This document shows, in pieces, positions 1-9,718 of a stretch of 64,000 nt of DNA. The number at the start of each line of letters is the position of its first letter. The first letter of the stretch is position 1. Under the pieces are notes generated by a model. That model ran no database searches, was not told where the DNA came from, and worked only from the letters and a program-made list of their open reading frames with translations. Location of the stretch: contig JAIBDF010000003.1 of the NCBI GenBank assembly GCA_024679535.1, positions 27,690 to 91,689 of the forward strand, written 5' to 3'. This DNA is from Chromatiales bacterium (GTDB taxonomy: Bacteria; Pseudomonadota; Gammaproteobacteria; Steroidobacterales; Woeseiaceae). The position numbers and the translations under genes were made by a program.

Positions 1-2172
1 TACGAAATCGACCATCGGCGGTATACGTTTGAGCGTGCGATTAATCAGGCGATTCAAAAGATCTTCGATCGCCCAGGCATACTCGCCAATGCGCTCGGCG
101 CCAACCATGCGGCCGCTGCCCTTGAGCGTGTGGAACGAGCGCCGCACCGTGATAAGCATCTCCATGCTGTCAGGCGAGGCGGCCCAAAGCGGAAGATGCC
201 GTTTGATCGAGGCGATTTCCTGCTTTGCCTCCTCGATGAATATCTCGAGGAGCTCAGGGTCCAGATGCTCGGCATCCGAGGCCACGACCGGCAACGGCAT
301 GACCTCCGTTGCCTGCATCTGCGATTCGCGAGTCGAAGCTTCCGCCAGAGCGCGTTGTCCGGCAGCCTCGACATCCAGTGCCTCCAATTTTTGCGTCGGC
401 GCCGGATCCGGCGTCGTAAACGCCGTTTTCCGCAACCGCTCTTCGACGTCTTGCAGCACAGCAAGGCACGCTTCGGCATTATCGAGCATGTACCAGGGCT
501 CACTGCGCCCGGCCTTGACCGTTTCCATGTAGTACTCAATGGAAACAATGGCATCGGCCAGCCGGTCGGTTTCCTTTTGCGTCAGCCCGAGAGGCCCGCC
601 GGCTTTTAGCATTGCTGTAACCAGGTTGCCGACCCGGTCCACCACTTCCATGGCCCGCGTCTTTTCGAGCATGAGCAGACCGGCCTTGATGCCGTTGATC
701 AGTATTGGAACATTGTCGAGTCCGGCAGACGGCGCCTGCTCCGCAATGCTCTGGCTGATCGTCTCCTTGATCCGCGCGAGGTTGATGATGCACTCGCGCA
801 TGACCGACTCCGCCACCTTGCGGAATTCTTTATCGTCTTCCGGCGCTTCCTCAGCATCCTCCGGAGCCGGCATCGTAAGACGAATGAGCTGCTGCTCGAG
901 TCGATCCTCTACGCGCAGCAGAGTCGAGGCAATATCGAGAATAATGCGATCATTGGCAACGCCGCCCAATTCGACAACAGATTTGAGGCGATCGATCTCG
1001 CCGTCAATATCACCGCGCAGTTCGCCGAGTCCCAGCACACCGAGCGTGTCGCTGATCTTTTTCAACAATTCGAGCTGCGACACAAGTTCCGAGGGCTTGT
1101 TCATCCCCGTGCGCACGAAGATATCGAGAACGTCCTTGACCTTTCCGAGGTCCTCGCGAATCGCGGAACCGACCGTCTCCATGAGCCTGGCACTCGGCGC
1201 CGACAGTGCCTCTCGCGCGCTCTCAACCTGTTCGTCGCCCGGCAGCAGTTCCGCCAGGTTGAATGCCGCTCGAATGTCACCAATGCGCTCACCCGCGTTG
1301 GAAGAACGGGCAACGTAGTAAAGAAGGTTGTTCAGCAAGTCATCAATCGGATGCTTCTCGTACGCGAGCAGGCCTTCGTCGATGACATACTTGAGTTGCC
1401 GGTCGGCCTGGCCGAGCAAGCGCTTCAACGCGACGGATGTTTCAAGCCCGCCATTCTGCAGGGACTCGAGCACACCACCGATCACCCACCACAACTGGTA
1501 CATGTCGTCGCGCGTTGACGAATTCTCCAGGGCCGCCGCAACCTTGCCCAGGGTATCGAGATGCCGTTTGCTGTCACCACCCTTGATCCAGCCGAGCAAC
1601 GCCAGCTGGAACTTCGGCCGCAGCCGTTTGGCCACGACCAGAGGATCTTCGCCGGTACCATTGCGCGCACTCGCCCCGTGCTCGGAACGCTGTGGCGACA
1701 GGTTGAGCAGCAGCAGCGTGCCTTCGGAAAGTAACGGCTCACCACGCGCAGCGCGCAGGTCATTGAGCATCGGCAGCAATACAAGCGCAATATCACGGCC
1801 ACCGCCAAGCAGTCGTTCGATATAGATTGGCAGCTGGACCATCGAACGCGTCAGCGCGTCCAGTCCATCCTCCCGTCCCTTGCTGGAACGCAGCGCCGAA
1901 AGGTATCTGCAGGTCAGATCCATTTCCTCGACGAGTAGCGCTGCACCGTAGGTCTCGGTCATGCGCAGGGCCCCGGCAGCCTGGTGCAGCAACTCGCCCG
2001 CACGTGTTAACGCGGTTGTGCCACCGCGACCATCCACGCAGTCTTCCAGCGCGAGGTGCGCGTTGCGAATCGTCTCCATGAGCTCGGCACTGACGATCGC
2101 CAGCGCACTAACGGCGCCCTGGCCGCTAGCGTCGCCGATCATGTGTTCATGAATACCCGTGTCGCCCGTCAT
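1..2172 (-). CDS. chpA: ChpA/PilL-type chemosensory histidine kinase, N-terminal part (cut by window edge)
   Basis: The ORF track misses this gene because it runs off the left edge. Reading from ATG at 2172, the frame stays open for all 724 codons to base 1. The start reads MTGDTGIHEHMIGDASGQGA. The N-terminal part is helical, as in ChpA. Near residue 681 there is a clear histidine phosphotransfer motif, SFHTLKGSGRMVG. Family members are very large (over 2000 residues, several Hpt domains, then CheA-like kinase, CheW and receiver domains), so most of the protein lies outside the window. It should phosphorylate PilG and PilH and control type IV pilus extension and retraction. It follows pilJ by 40 bases, with no pilK methyltransferase between them. 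The long plus-strand ORFs here are shadows. Confidence 0.9.
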   Translation of the reverse strand, partial: MTGDTGIHEHMIGDASGQGAVSALAIVSAELMETIRNAHLALEDCVDGRGGTTALTRAGELLHQAAGALRMTETYGAALLVEEMDLTCRYLSALRSSKGREDGLDALTRSMVQLPIYIERLLGGGRDIALVLLPMLNDLRAARGEPLLSEGTLLLLNLSPQRSEHGASARNGTGEDPLVVAKRLRPKFQLALLGWIKGGDSKRHLDTLGKVAAALENSSTRDDMYQLWWVIGGVLESLQNGGLETSVALKRLLGQADRQLKYVIDEGLLAYEKHPIDDLLNNLLYYVARSSNAGERIGDIRAAFNLAELLPGDEQVESAREALSAPSARLMETVGSAIREDLGKVKDVLDIFVRTGMNKPSELVSQLELLKKISDTLGVLGLGELRGDIDGEIDRLKSVVELGGVANDRIILDIASTLLRVEDRLEQQLIRLTMPAPEDAEEAPEDDKEFRKVAESVMRECIINLARIKETISQSIAEQAPSAGLDNVPILINGIKAGLLMLEKTRAMEVVDRVGNLVTAMLKAGGPLGLTQKETDRLADAIVSIEYYMETVKAGRSEPWYMLDNAEACLAVLQDVEERLRKTAFTTPDPAPTQKLEALDVEAAGQRALAEASTRESQMQATEVMPLPVVASDAEHLDPELLEIFIEEAKQEIASIKRHLPLWAASPDSMEMLITVRRSFHTLKGSGRMVGAERIGEYAWAIEDLLNRLINRTLKRIPPMVDFV

Positions 2173-2212
2173 GTGGTCATCCGTGTCGCTCGCGAATCCA
2201 GCTCCAAAAGCC

Positions 2213-4198
2213 TTATCCCGCCTTCACCTGCGGTGCTTGGGGCGGCACCGCATTGGATGTTGTGCGCGTCAACGCACCCGCCTGCATCATGTCCGCCGGT
2301 AGCGCAAAGCCCTCGACCGTCTTCCTGAGCTGCGTCGCAAGCTCCGACAGTTTCGAAATCGACGCGGCTGTTGCGCTCGTTGCCCTGCCGGTCTGGTCAC
2401 CAATTTCCCGCAAGCGTGTCGTACGCCGCGTGACGTCGGCAGCCGATCCCGCCTGCTGGCGGGCCGAGCTCGAGATGTTCTGTACGAGGCTTGCGATCTG
2501 GTTCGACACCTGCTCGATTTCGTCAAGAGCCGCGCCGGCATTTTCCGCAAGCAATGCACCACCGACAACGTCGGTCGTACTGCGCTCCATCGAGACGACC
2601 GCTTCATTAGTATCGGTCTGAATCGTGCGCACCAGCACCTCAATCTGCTTGGTCGCATTGGTTGAGCGCTCGGCGAGTCGTTGAACCTCGTCGGCAACCA
2701 CCGCGAATCCGCGTCCCGCCTCGCCTGCCATTGATGCCTGGATCGACGCGTTGAGCGCGAGAATGTTGGTTTGCTCGGCGATATCGTTAATCAACTCAAC
2801 GATGTTGCCAATCTCCTGCGAACTCTCACCGAGGCGCTTGATGCGCTTCGATGTCTCCTGAATGGTCTCCCGAATCGCATTCATACCATCGATCGTACGC
2901 CGCACAGCTTCGCCGCCTTTATGCGCCACTTCAACCGAATGGCGAGCAACATCGGACGAACGCTCGGCATTGCCGGACACTTCTTCGATCGACGCGGCCA
3001 TCGATACGATCGACTCCGTTGCTGCGTTGATTTCTCTTGCCTGGTTATCGGCCGCTTTCGCCAGATGCGCGGCGGTGTGTTCCGTTTGCTTGGTTGCCGT
3101 ATCGACCATGAGGGCCGTCTCGTTGACCGTCGCGACCAGCTTACGCAATTCCTCAATAGCAAAGTTAAAGGAGTCTGCAATCGTGCCGGTAATATCCTCG
3201 GTCACTGTCGCCTCGACAGTCAGGTCACCGTCAGCGAGACTGCCCATCTCGTCGAGCAGCCGCAGAATGGCCTGCTGATTGCGTTCGTTCTGCTCAGCTT
3301 GTTCGCGTGCCTTACGTTCGAAGATTGCGCTTTTGCTGTGCAGCACCTGCAAACCGATAATCAGCAGCAGAGCCAGTCCGACGAGGCCGATCGGGAGCCA
3401 TGGGATATTGAGCACGCCCGGCAGCATGCCGCCACGCGAAGAATCGAAAGCGGTTTCAAGCAGCTGGTTCGCGCTCGCCACGAGCTGTGACTGGGTAGCA
3501 ACCAGTTCGTTGACCTGACTCAGGTTGGCGCTAATCGTAGCGGACTGATCCTCAAGACTCTCAATACTGCCCAACAGGGGCTCGAGCAGGCTTTCTTGGC
3601 CCGCGGCGTTCAGCGGCCTGAGGTCAAGATTACTGGCACCACCCGCCAGACCGTTCGCAACGTTACGCAGGAAAGCCACGTCCTCGGAAATTGCGGACGC
3701 CGCCGTCTCGCCGCCGGCGGGCAAGGCGGTCGTTGTCTGGCGAATGCGGTCGGCGCGCTGCTGGAACTCCTGCATGATGGCCGTCGCACCGGAGCGGTCC
3801 AACAGTCCATTGGACCCTTCGAGGATCGCCGTCGCGTCCGTCACCGCCTGTCCGGCTGCCGTGCTCACGGCTTCGACTTCTTGCCGTTTCGCCAGCATGG
3901 CTGACGCCTGTGATTCGAGCTGCTGCCAGTCGGCCGAGCGCCCCAACGATACGCCCCTTCTCAGCGAGGCAACTTTCCTGATGCTTGCATCGAGCTGATC
4001 GAATGCACCGGCCTCGCCGTCTAAAGCACGTGCTGCCTGCGATGGAATCGCCTGTGAAAGTGCCGCGAGTTCGGACGCGGACGCGTCGCCGCCATCGAGT
4101 GCCTGCAGGTAGACCAGCGCGCCTGCGACGAGCAGCATGAGCGCGGCCAGTCCGGCAACCAGTTTGAATGTAGACGCATTGTCAGTTTTATTGGCCAT
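2213..4198 (-). CDS. pilJ: Twitching-motility methyl-accepting chemotaxis protein PilJ
   Basis: A 661-residue MCP. One membrane helix lies at about residues 11-34 and a second at about 262-287. The periplasmic part between them fits the PilJ sensor domain, and HAMP-like sequence follows. The signalling tip is typical of the family ([20 protein letters not shown], then [19 protein letters not shown]). It should couple through PilI (CheW-like) to the ChpA kinase at the cell pole. The gene lies between pilI and chpA, 15 bases after pilI, in the same order as the Pseudomonas pilGHIJK-chpA operon. Length is close to P. aeruginosa PilJ. Confidence 0.93.
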   Translation of the reverse strand: MANKTDNASTFKLVAGLAALMLLVAGALVYLQALDGGDASASELAALSQAIPSQAARALDGEAGAFDQLDASIRKVASLRRGVSLGRSADWQQLESQASAMLAKRQEVEAVSTAAGQAVTDATAILEGSNGLLDRSGATAIMQEFQQRADRIRQTTTALPAGGETAASAISEDVAFLRNVANGLAGGASNLDLRPLNAAGQESLLEPLLGSIESLEDQSATISANLSQVNELVATQSQLVASANQLLETAFDSSRGGMLPGVLNIPWLPIGLVGLALLLIIGLQVLHSKSAIFERKAREQAEQNERNQQAILRLLDEMGSLADGDLTVEATVTEDITGTIADSFNFAIEELRKLVATVNETALMVDTATKQTEHTAAHLAKAADNQAREINAATESIVSMAASIEEVSGNAERSSDVARHSVEVAHKGGEAVRRTIDGMNAIRETIQETSKRIKRLGESSQEIGNIVELINDIAEQTNILALNASIQASMAGEAGRGFAVVADEVQRLAERSTNATKQIEVLVRTIQTDTNEAVVSMERSTTDVVGGALLAENAGAALDEIEQVSNQIASLVQNISSSARQQAGSAADVTRRTTRLREIGDQTGRATSATAASISKLSELATQLRKTVEGFALPADMMQAGALTRTTSNAVPPQAPQVKAG

Positions 4199-4213
4199 AA
4201 TTCCTCAGACCTT

Positions 4214-4777
4214 CTATTCCGCAGCTGCCTGCAGAAACATATTGCTTTCGACCATGTCGAATAAATTGAAAACGGGCCAGGACTCATCGCCCCGCTGGTA
4301 AGTCCCGCCAAGGAAACGATCACAGCGAACAATGGTTTCCGCAGCCTCGTTTGTGAGCTCATGATCCATGAAGCGACGAAACCCGAGTACTTCATCAACA
4401 ACGAGGCCGGCCGGCACTTCACGATGGTTAACCGAAATAACGCGCGTTGTGCGGCGCAACGTCGTTCTGCCGCTGCCCAACAGCAGCTTGACGTCGATCA
4501 GCGGTAACAGCTGACCGCGCAGGTTGGCAATGCCCAGCAACCAGCGGCTTGCACCAGGCACACGTGTCATGGCATCGGGCAGCATCAGAACTTCGCGAAC
4601 CTGCTCACGACTCGCAACAAACCTTTCTTCACCAATACGGAAGCCGACGCCAACCCACTCATCGACCGAGGCGCCCACCCCCTGTCCAGCGTGCACGGCA
4701 CGACTGCGCCGCTCGATTTCCTGGAGCAATTCAAACGGTTGCTCGACGAGCGCTGCAAGAGCCCCGGATCCGCTCAT
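4214..4777 (-). CDS. pilI: CheW-like coupling protein PilI
   Basis: A 187-residue protein with a single CheW fold (for example VGFRIGEERFVASREQVREV, then LLGIANLRGQLLPLIDVKLL). It should link PilJ to the ChpA kinase in the twitching-motility chemosensory array. The start codon abuts the pilH stop (4778), which suggests translational coupling. The 30 or so N-terminal residues before the CheW domain are typical of PilI. Confidence 0.9.
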   Translation of the reverse strand: MSGSGALAALVEQPFELLQEIERRSRAVHAGQGVGASVDEWVGVGFRIGEERFVASREQVREVLMLPDAMTRVPGASRWLLGIANLRGQLLPLIDVKLLLGSGRTTLRRTTRVISVNHREVPAGLVVDEVLGFRRFMDHELTNEAAETIVRCDRFLGGTYQRGDESWPVFNLFDMVESNMFLQAAAE

Positions 4778-5143
4778 CTACGCCGCCATCACCGAGTTGA
4801 TCTTGGCCACCAGTTCCTTGTCGGCCACCGGTTTGACAAGGTATTCGACCGCGCCCTGCCGCATGCCCCAGATCTTGTCGGTCTCCTGATCCTTGGTGGT
4901 GATCATGATGACCGGTATGGACTCCGTAGCCGGGTCCTTGGTCAGCTTGCGCGTTGCCTGAAAGCCGTTCATGCCGGGCATGACGACATCCATGAGTATG
5001 CAATCCGGGCGCGCTGTGATGGCTTGCCGAATTCCTTCCTCTCCGCTATCAGCAACCAGCGTGTCGAAACCGGCTCGCTCAAGCATGCTCTGGAACAAGT
5101 GAAGTTCCGTTGGTGAATCGTCAATAATGAGAACGACTGACAT
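4778..5143 (-). CDS. pilH: Single-domain response regulator PilH
   Basis: A 121-residue CheY-like receiver. The acidic pair is in VLIIDDSP and the phospho-acceptor Asp in CILMDVVMPGMNG; the conserved Lys is in YLVKPV. The ORF track starts 37 codons upstream, inside pilG, but the conserved protein begins MSVVLIIDDS at 5143, ten bases after the pilG stop. In the Chp pathway PilH receives phosphate from ChpA and opposes or buffers PilG in pilus control. Confidence 0.92.
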   Translation of the reverse strand: MSVVLIIDDSPTELHLFQSMLERAGFDTLVADSGEEGIRQAITARPDCILMDVVMPGMNGFQATRKLTKDPATESIPVIMITTKDQETDKIWGMRQGAVEYLVKPVADKELVAKINSVMAA

Positions 5144-5153
5144 GCTGTAGTCC

Positions 5154-5546
5154 TTAGTTAATCTGGTTGGATATTGCACCAAGCAGTTCATCTTTCGTGA
5201 ACGGCTTGGTGAGATACTGTTCGGAGCCCACAATGCGGCCGCGTGCTCGGTCAAACAGACCGTCTTTGGAGGACAGCATGATAACCGGCGTCTCGCGAAA
5301 AGTTTTGTTGTGTTTGATCAGCGAGCACGTTTCGTAGCCGTCGAGCCGCGGCATCATGATGTCCACGAAGATCAGGTCAGGCTGATGATCTGCAATCTTC
5401 GAAAGCGCATCGAATCCGTCAATGGCCGTGAATACCTGGCAACCCTCCTTGGATAGCAAGGTTTCGGCGGTTCGGCGAATGGTTTTACTGTCGTCTATTA
5501 CAAGAATCTTGAGCCCATTTAAGGACCTTGACGCGTTACTGGACAC
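5154..5546 (-). CDS. pilG: Single-domain response regulator PilG
   Basis: A 130-residue CheY-like receiver and the first gene of the twitching chemosensory operon. The acidic pocket is in ILVIDDSKTIRRTAE, the phospho-acceptor Asp in LIFVDIMMPRLDG, and the conserved Lys in YLTKPFTKDEL. In Pseudomonas PilG promotes pilus extension and interacts with the FimL/FimV/CyaB branch. It is divergent from gshB across about 160 bases, as in Pseudomonas. Confidence 0.93.
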   Translation of the reverse strand: MSSNASRSLNGLKILVIDDSKTIRRTAETLLSKEGCQVFTAIDGFDALSKIADHQPDLIFVDIMMPRLDGYETCSLIKHNKTFRETPVIMLSSKDGLFDRARGRIVGSEQYLTKPFTKDELLGAISNQIN

Positions 5547-5705
5547 CGAATTTCCCCACGTTGAAAACCGACTTTTACCATATTGACATAACTCCCGCTA
5601 CGACGCCCGCCGCGTTGCGCAAAATCTCGTGAATTCGGGCGCTTACGCGCGATTTCGCTGTATAGTGGTTCGCCCCGAAGCAGAACCGCGGAATATCGGC
5701 GAAAG

Positions 5706-6662
5706 ATGGCAGAAAAACCCCTGAAAATCGGTATCGTAATGGACCCGATTGGTTCGATAACCCCTTACAAAGACTCGTCGCTTGCCATGCTGCTGGAAGC
5801 TGAGCGCCGCAACGCCGAAATTCATTATTTCGAACAAAAGGATGTCAGGTTACTGTCGGGCAAGGCGCTGGGGCGGTCCACACTTCTGCATGTTCGCGAC
5901 AATCACGACGACTGGTATGAGTTTGGCGACCGTCAGGAAATCGAACTGGGCGAACTCGACGCGATTTTGATGCGCAAGGATCCGCCGTTTGACATGGAGT
6001 ATGTCTACACGACCTACATTCTCGATCGTGCCCAGCGAGATGACACACTGATCGTCAACGCGCCCCAGGCGCTCCGCGACATGAATGAGAAGGCCTATAC
6101 GGCCTGGTTTCCGCAATGCACGCCAACGACATTGATCACGCGCTCGATGGACGACATGAAAGCGTTTCTCGCCGAGCATGGCCGCGTAGTGGCAAAACCA
6201 CTCGACGGCATGGGTGGCCGCTCAATCTTTGTCGTCAAGAAGGGTGACAAGAACGCCAATGTCATTTTCGAGACGCTCACTGACTACGGCAGGAATTTCG
6301 CCATGGCGCAGGTGTATATCCCGGAAATTACCGCGGGAGACAAACGCATCCTGCTCATCGAAGGCAAGCCCGTCCCCTACGCGCTGGCCCGCATTCCGAC
6401 TGGCGACGACAATCGCGGCAATATGGTCGCCGGGGCGGTCGCGAAAGGGCAGGAAATGTCGAAACGCGACTTCGAAATCTGCGAGCAGGTCGGCCCTGCT
6501 CTGCGTGACGCGGGCGTCCTGTTCGCCGGTATCGACGTCATCGGCGACTACCTGACCGAGGTCAACGTCACCAGCCCCACGGGCATCAGGGAACTCGACC
6601 AGCAGTTCGACCTGAATATTGCAGGCCTGATGTTCGACGCGATCCAGGCCAGACTTCCGTAA
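5706..6662 (+). CDS. gshB: Glutathione synthetase
   Basis: A 318-residue ATP-grasp enzyme, the same size as E. coli GshB (316). It joins gamma-glutamylcysteine and glycine to make glutathione in the cytoplasm. Family landmarks are the N-terminus KIGIVMDPIGSITPYKDSS, the ATP-binding segment VVAKPLDGMGGRSIFVVKKG, and the C-terminal metal site around ITEVNVTSPTG (read here as LTEVNVTSPTGIRE). It is divergent from pilG. A triple repeat that could act as a terminator follows within a few bases of the stop. Confidence 0.96.
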   Translation: MAEKPLKIGIVMDPIGSITPYKDSSLAMLLEAERRNAEIHYFEQKDVRLLSGKALGRSTLLHVRDNHDDWYEFGDRQEIELGELDAILMRKDPPFDMEYVYTTYILDRAQRDDTLIVNAPQALRDMNEKAYTAWFPQCTPTTLITRSMDDMKAFLAEHGRVVAKPLDGMGGRSIFVVKKGDKNANVIFETLTDYGRNFAMAQVYIPEITAGDKRILLIEGKPVPYALARIPTGDDNRGNMVAGAVAKGQEMSKRDFEICEQVGPALRDAGVLFAGIDVIGDYLTEVNVTSPTGIRELDQQFDLNIAGLMFDAIQARLP

Positions 6663-6663
6663 C

Positions 6664-6733
6664 AACCAAAAGGGGACAGTCACCTTTTCCAAAAGGGGAC
6701 AGTCACCTTTGCTCAAAGGTGACTGTCCCCTGG
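6664..6733. repeat. Three copies of a GGGGACAGTCACC repeat, two direct and one inverted
   Basis: Two direct copies of AAAAGGGGACAGTCACCTTT lie at 6668-6688 and 6691-6710. An inverted copy follows at 6715-6731. Copies two and three form a perfect 17-bp hairpin (AGGGGACAGTCACCTTT, loop GCTC). Short GGGGACAGTCACC-type palindromes dispersed between genes in proteobacteria are associated with REP-linked tyrosine transposases; that link is from general knowledge. No transposase is in the window. The hairpin sits 2 bases after gshB and could end its transcript. Confidence 0.8.
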
Positions 6734-6791
6734 TTGGATGTGATCCAATCCCTTGTTTATGTAAGAGAAATGGCGGAATATTCGCGCGAAT

Positions 6792-7697
6792 ATGGCGAAT
6801 CCAGCAGTTATTGTAGACCCTCTCGATGAACTACGGCTTGTGGCCCCGGTTATTCCGGACCGACTGCCCGCCATGCTGTTCCTGGCTGCGCTCGTCCACG
6901 GCATCCTGATCATCGGCGTGACGTTTAATGCGGCATTAACGGATCAGTTTGCCGATGCGATCTCGCTTGAGGTCACGATCGTCGCGGCACCGGATCAGCA
7001 AATCGATCGGCCCGATGAGGCAGCCTACCTCGCGCAGTCCAGTCAGAAGGGCGGCGGCAATATCACCGACCAGATCCGGCCGTCCGCACCCCTGGAAAGC
7101 GCTTTACCAGCCGACAACGAGGGCATCGAGGACGGCACCGCGCTGAGCGACGCCAAAGTTCACGAGCGGTCTGCCGACGATGTACTGGCATCCAAGAACG
7201 CGAGTGACCGGCAGGTACCCATCGACCCACGAACGGATCCACAGGCACAGGACAGCGTCGCCATAGCGATGGAAGCCGGAAGCGAAATCACGCTGCCCTT
7301 GCCGCAGGAAGACAAAGCGAGCTTTCTCCTGACCGACGACGACCCGCAGCAACTCATCATCTCCGCCGACACACGCGAATCCGTCGCGGCGGCCTATCTC
7401 GATTCCTGGAAGCGCCGCATCGAGGCAGTTGGCGCCGCGTACCTGCCTGAACTGGGCCTGCTGGAAAACCTGACCGGCAGCCCAACCCTGCTGGTACGTA
7501 TCAACGAAAGCGGCGACCTGATTGAGGCCACGGTCAGCAAATCCAGCGGCTCCGCGATTCTGGACCTCGCCTCGGTCGACATCATCCAGCGTGCATCGCC
7601 ATTCGATGAATTCCCGGCACCAATGGCGAGCGAATACGAGACGGTCGCGTTCGAATACAAGTTCCTGTTCACCGAGCAACTTGTGCAGGGCGACTGA
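6792..7697 (+). CDS. TonB-like energy-transducing protein (TonB3 type)
   Basis: A 301-residue protein with one N-terminal membrane anchor (about residues 27-47, LPAMLFLAALVHGILIIGV). A long acidic, low-complexity periplasmic linker follows. The C-terminus is a TonB-type domain (AYLDSWKRRIEAVGAAYLPE, then LLVRINESGDLIEATVSKSS). Its place between gshB and yqgE matches tonB3 of Pseudomonas, which is needed for twitching and pilus assembly. A comparable role beside the pil genes is inference. No exbB or exbD is nearby. Confidence 0.8.
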   Translation: MANPAVIVDPLDELRLVAPVIPDRLPAMLFLAALVHGILIIGVTFNAALTDQFADAISLEVTIVAAPDQQIDRPDEAAYLAQSSQKGGGNITDQIRPSAPLESALPADNEGIEDGTALSDAKVHERSADDVLASKNASDRQVPIDPRTDPQAQDSVAIAMEAGSEITLPLPQEDKASFLLTDDDPQQLIISADTRESVAAAYLDSWKRRIEAVGAAYLPELGLLENLTGSPTLLVRINESGDLIEATVSKSSGSAILDLASVDIIQRASPFDEFPAPMASEYETVAFEYKFLFTEQLVQGD

Positions 7698-7715
7698 TCA
7701 GCAGATACTGTCTCT

Positions 7716-8279
7716 ATGCAAACGGACGGTTCTCTTACAAATCAGCTACTTATCGCCATGCCGGGCATGCTGGACCCCAATTTCAGCACCACGGTCACTC
7801 TTATTTGTGAACATAATGATGATGGTGCGCTTGGCATCGTCATTAATCGTCCTACGACCCTGAAGCTCGGCGGCCTGTTCGAGCAGCTCGCAGTCGATGA
7901 CCCCGATACCGGAGCAGCCGGCAGCCCGGTGCTGTCAGGTGGTCCTATCGGCATAGAGCGCGGTTTTGTGCTGCACGGCCCTGAGCGAAGCTACGAAAAT
8001 ACGCTCGCCGTATCGGAGAGTATCTGCCTGACGCTGTCACGCGACATTATCGATGCGATGGCCACTGGCGAAGGCCCGAAACAATCGCTGGTGGCGCTCG
8101 GCTACGCGGGCTGGCAGGCCGGGCAACTTGAAGACGAATTGCTCGCGAATTCCTGGCTGAATGTCCCGGCGACGGCCGAAATCGTCTTCGACACCCCGTT
8201 TCAGGACCGCTGGAACTCAGCAGCTCGCACCCTGGGCATCGACATCGCCCGCATGTCACCGGACGTCGGACACGCCTGA
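7716..8279 (+). CDS. yqgE: YqgE/AlgH family protein (UPF0301)
   Basis: A 187-residue protein with the family signature near the N-terminus (LLIAMPGMLDPNFSTTV, then GALGIVINRPT) and a later GG-P pattern (VLSGGPIGIERGFVLH). The biochemical function of the family is not established. It is almost always directly upstream of ruvX/yqgF, as here, where the next start is 2 bases after its stop. Confidence 0.92.
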   Translation: MQTDGSLTNQLLIAMPGMLDPNFSTTVTLICEHNDDGALGIVINRPTTLKLGGLFEQLAVDDPDTGAAGSPVLSGGPIGIERGFVLHGPERSYENTLAVSESICLTLSRDIIDAMATGEGPKQSLVALGYAGWQAGQLEDELLANSWLNVPATAEIVFDTPFQDRWNSAARTLGIDIARMSPDVGHA

Positions 8280-8280
8280 G

Positions 8281-8706
8281 TTGTCCCAAGCTCGCACGAT
8301 TCTCGCGTTTGATTTCGGATTGCGACGCATTGGCGTCGCGGTCGGACAGGACGTTACGGGCTCGGCCAGCCCTCTGGGTGTTGTCGACAATCGGGAAACC
8401 GGTGTCGATTTCGATGGCGTCGCGGCACTCATCGATGAGTGGCGTCCGACGTTGCTGGTGGTGGGCATGCCGGCACATGCCGACGGTTCGCCGAGCGATA
8501 TTCAGGAGTACGTCGATGCCTTCATCAGCGATCTCGAGCACTTTGGCGTGCCGATCGATACCGTTGACGAACGGCATACATCGGTGGAGGCAGAGCGGGT
8601 ACTCAAGAACGCCCGCTCGGCTGGAACACGAGGCCGCATCTCGAAGGAGATGATTGATAGCGCCGCAGCCGTATTTATCGCTGAAAGATATCTGGCAAGC
8701 GAGTAA
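8281..8706 (+). CDS. ruvX: RuvX/YqgF RNase H-fold resolvase, pre-16S rRNA nuclease
   Basis: A 141-residue RNase H-fold protein. It starts at TTG 8281, directly after yqgE; the ORF-track start 40 codons earlier lies inside yqgE. Motifs are ILAFDFGLRRIGVAVG (first acidic strand), LLVVGMPAHADGS and TVDERHTSVEAE, with a late Asp in EMIDSAAAVFIAE. YqgF acts in 16S rRNA 5'-end maturation and has been linked to anti-termination and Holliday-junction processing. Confidence 0.92.
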   Translation: MSQARTILAFDFGLRRIGVAVGQDVTGSASPLGVVDNRETGVDFDGVAALIDEWRPTLLVVGMPAHADGSPSDIQEYVDAFISDLEHFGVPIDTVDERHTSVEAERVLKNARSAGTRGRISKEMIDSAAAVFIAERYLASE

Positions 8707-8718
8707 AATGCCGCCGCG

Positions 8719-9717
8719 ATGAACGCGGATCCTACAGAATCACTCGAAAACGAGGCGTCACTGCAGCTCGACGCAAACGGTCGCCTGCGGCACTTGCTGA
8801 CCCTCGACGGTCTGGACAAGACCCTGTTGACTGACATACTCGACGATGCCCAAGGCTACCTGACCGAGCCCGGCGTGCTGCCCGCAAGCAGCCAGTCACT
8901 CGCAGGACGCTCGGTCGCAAACCTGTTCTTTGAGGCCAGCACCCGCACACGGGCATCGTTTGATCTTGCTGGCAAGCGCCTCGGCGCTGACGTGCTCAAT
9001 CTCGACGTCAACACCTCATCGCGCAAGAAAGGCGAGAGCATTCTCGACACGATCTACACGCTCGAAGCCATGCATGTCGACATCATGGTTGTGCGCGATG
9101 CCAGCGCAGGCGTGCCCGCCTACATCGCACGGCACGTGTTACCGCACGTCAGCATTCTAAATGCCGGCGAATCGGACGTATCACACCCGACGCAGGGTCT
9201 GCTCGACGTATTGACAATGCGCCAGCACAAAGGAGCGTTTGAGAACCTGGTCGTCGCGATCGTGGGAGACATCAGCCACTCGCGCGTCGCGATGTCAGCG
9301 GCACATGCGCTTACAACACTCGGGATTGGCGAGCTGCGCCTGATCTCACCGCCCGTGCTCGCCCCGGATCAGAGCAGGGTTCCCGGCGCTCGTCTTCTTC
9401 ACGACCTCGCCGAAGGGCTTGCTGATGCGGACGTTGTTATGGCACTGCGCATCCAGCGCGAGCGCATCGGCAATCTCGACGGCATCCCGGGCATCGACGA
9501 ATATTTTGCGAACTTTGGCATTAGTCGCGAAAGCATGAAACTGGCAAAGCCGGATGCCATCGTGATGCACCCGGGCCCAATGAACCGCGGTATTGAAATT
9601 GAAAGTGCGCTCGCCGATGGGCCGCAGTCAGTTATCACCCAACAGGTTACCAACGGCGTCGCCGTGCGCATGGCCGTACTCGACCGCGTTGGCAAGACCA
9701 TGGCAGCGCGTTTGTGA
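8719..9717 (+). CDS. pyrB: Aspartate carbamoyltransferase catalytic chain
   Basis: A 332-residue ATCase, which makes carbamoyl-aspartate from carbamoyl phosphate and aspartate in pyrimidine synthesis. The carbamoyl-phosphate loop is FFEASTRTRASFDLAG and the second loop NTSSRKKGESILDT; HPTQGLLDVLT follows. About 30 extra residues at the N-terminus resemble class A ATCases of pseudomonads, which depend on an inactive dihydroorotase partner (PyrC'). No pyrR precedes it and no pyrC' follows; the next gene is a PyrK-like flavoprotein. Confidence 0.95.
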   Translation: MNADPTESLENEASLQLDANGRLRHLLTLDGLDKTLLTDILDDAQGYLTEPGVLPASSQSLAGRSVANLFFEASTRTRASFDLAGKRLGADVLNLDVNTSSRKKGESILDTIYTLEAMHVDIMVVRDASAGVPAYIARHVLPHVSILNAGESDVSHPTQGLLDVLTMRQHKGAFENLVVAIVGDISHSRVAMSAAHALTTLGIGELRLISPPVLAPDQSRVPGARLLHDLAEGLADADVVMALRIQRERIGNLDGIPGIDEYFANFGISRESMKLAKPDAIVMHPGPMNRGIEIESALADGPQSVITQQVTNGVAVRMAVLDRVGKTMAARL

Positions 9718-9718
9718 C

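Noticed and set aside
539-1318. 259-residue plus-strand ORF
   Set aside because: Lies opposite the open chpA frame and has serine/arginine-rich shadow composition with no domain.
2771-3490. 239-residue plus-strand ORF
   Set aside because: Antisense shadow of pilJ.
5582-5620. TTGACA as -35 for gshB
   Set aside because: No matching -10 at proper spacing on the plus strand.
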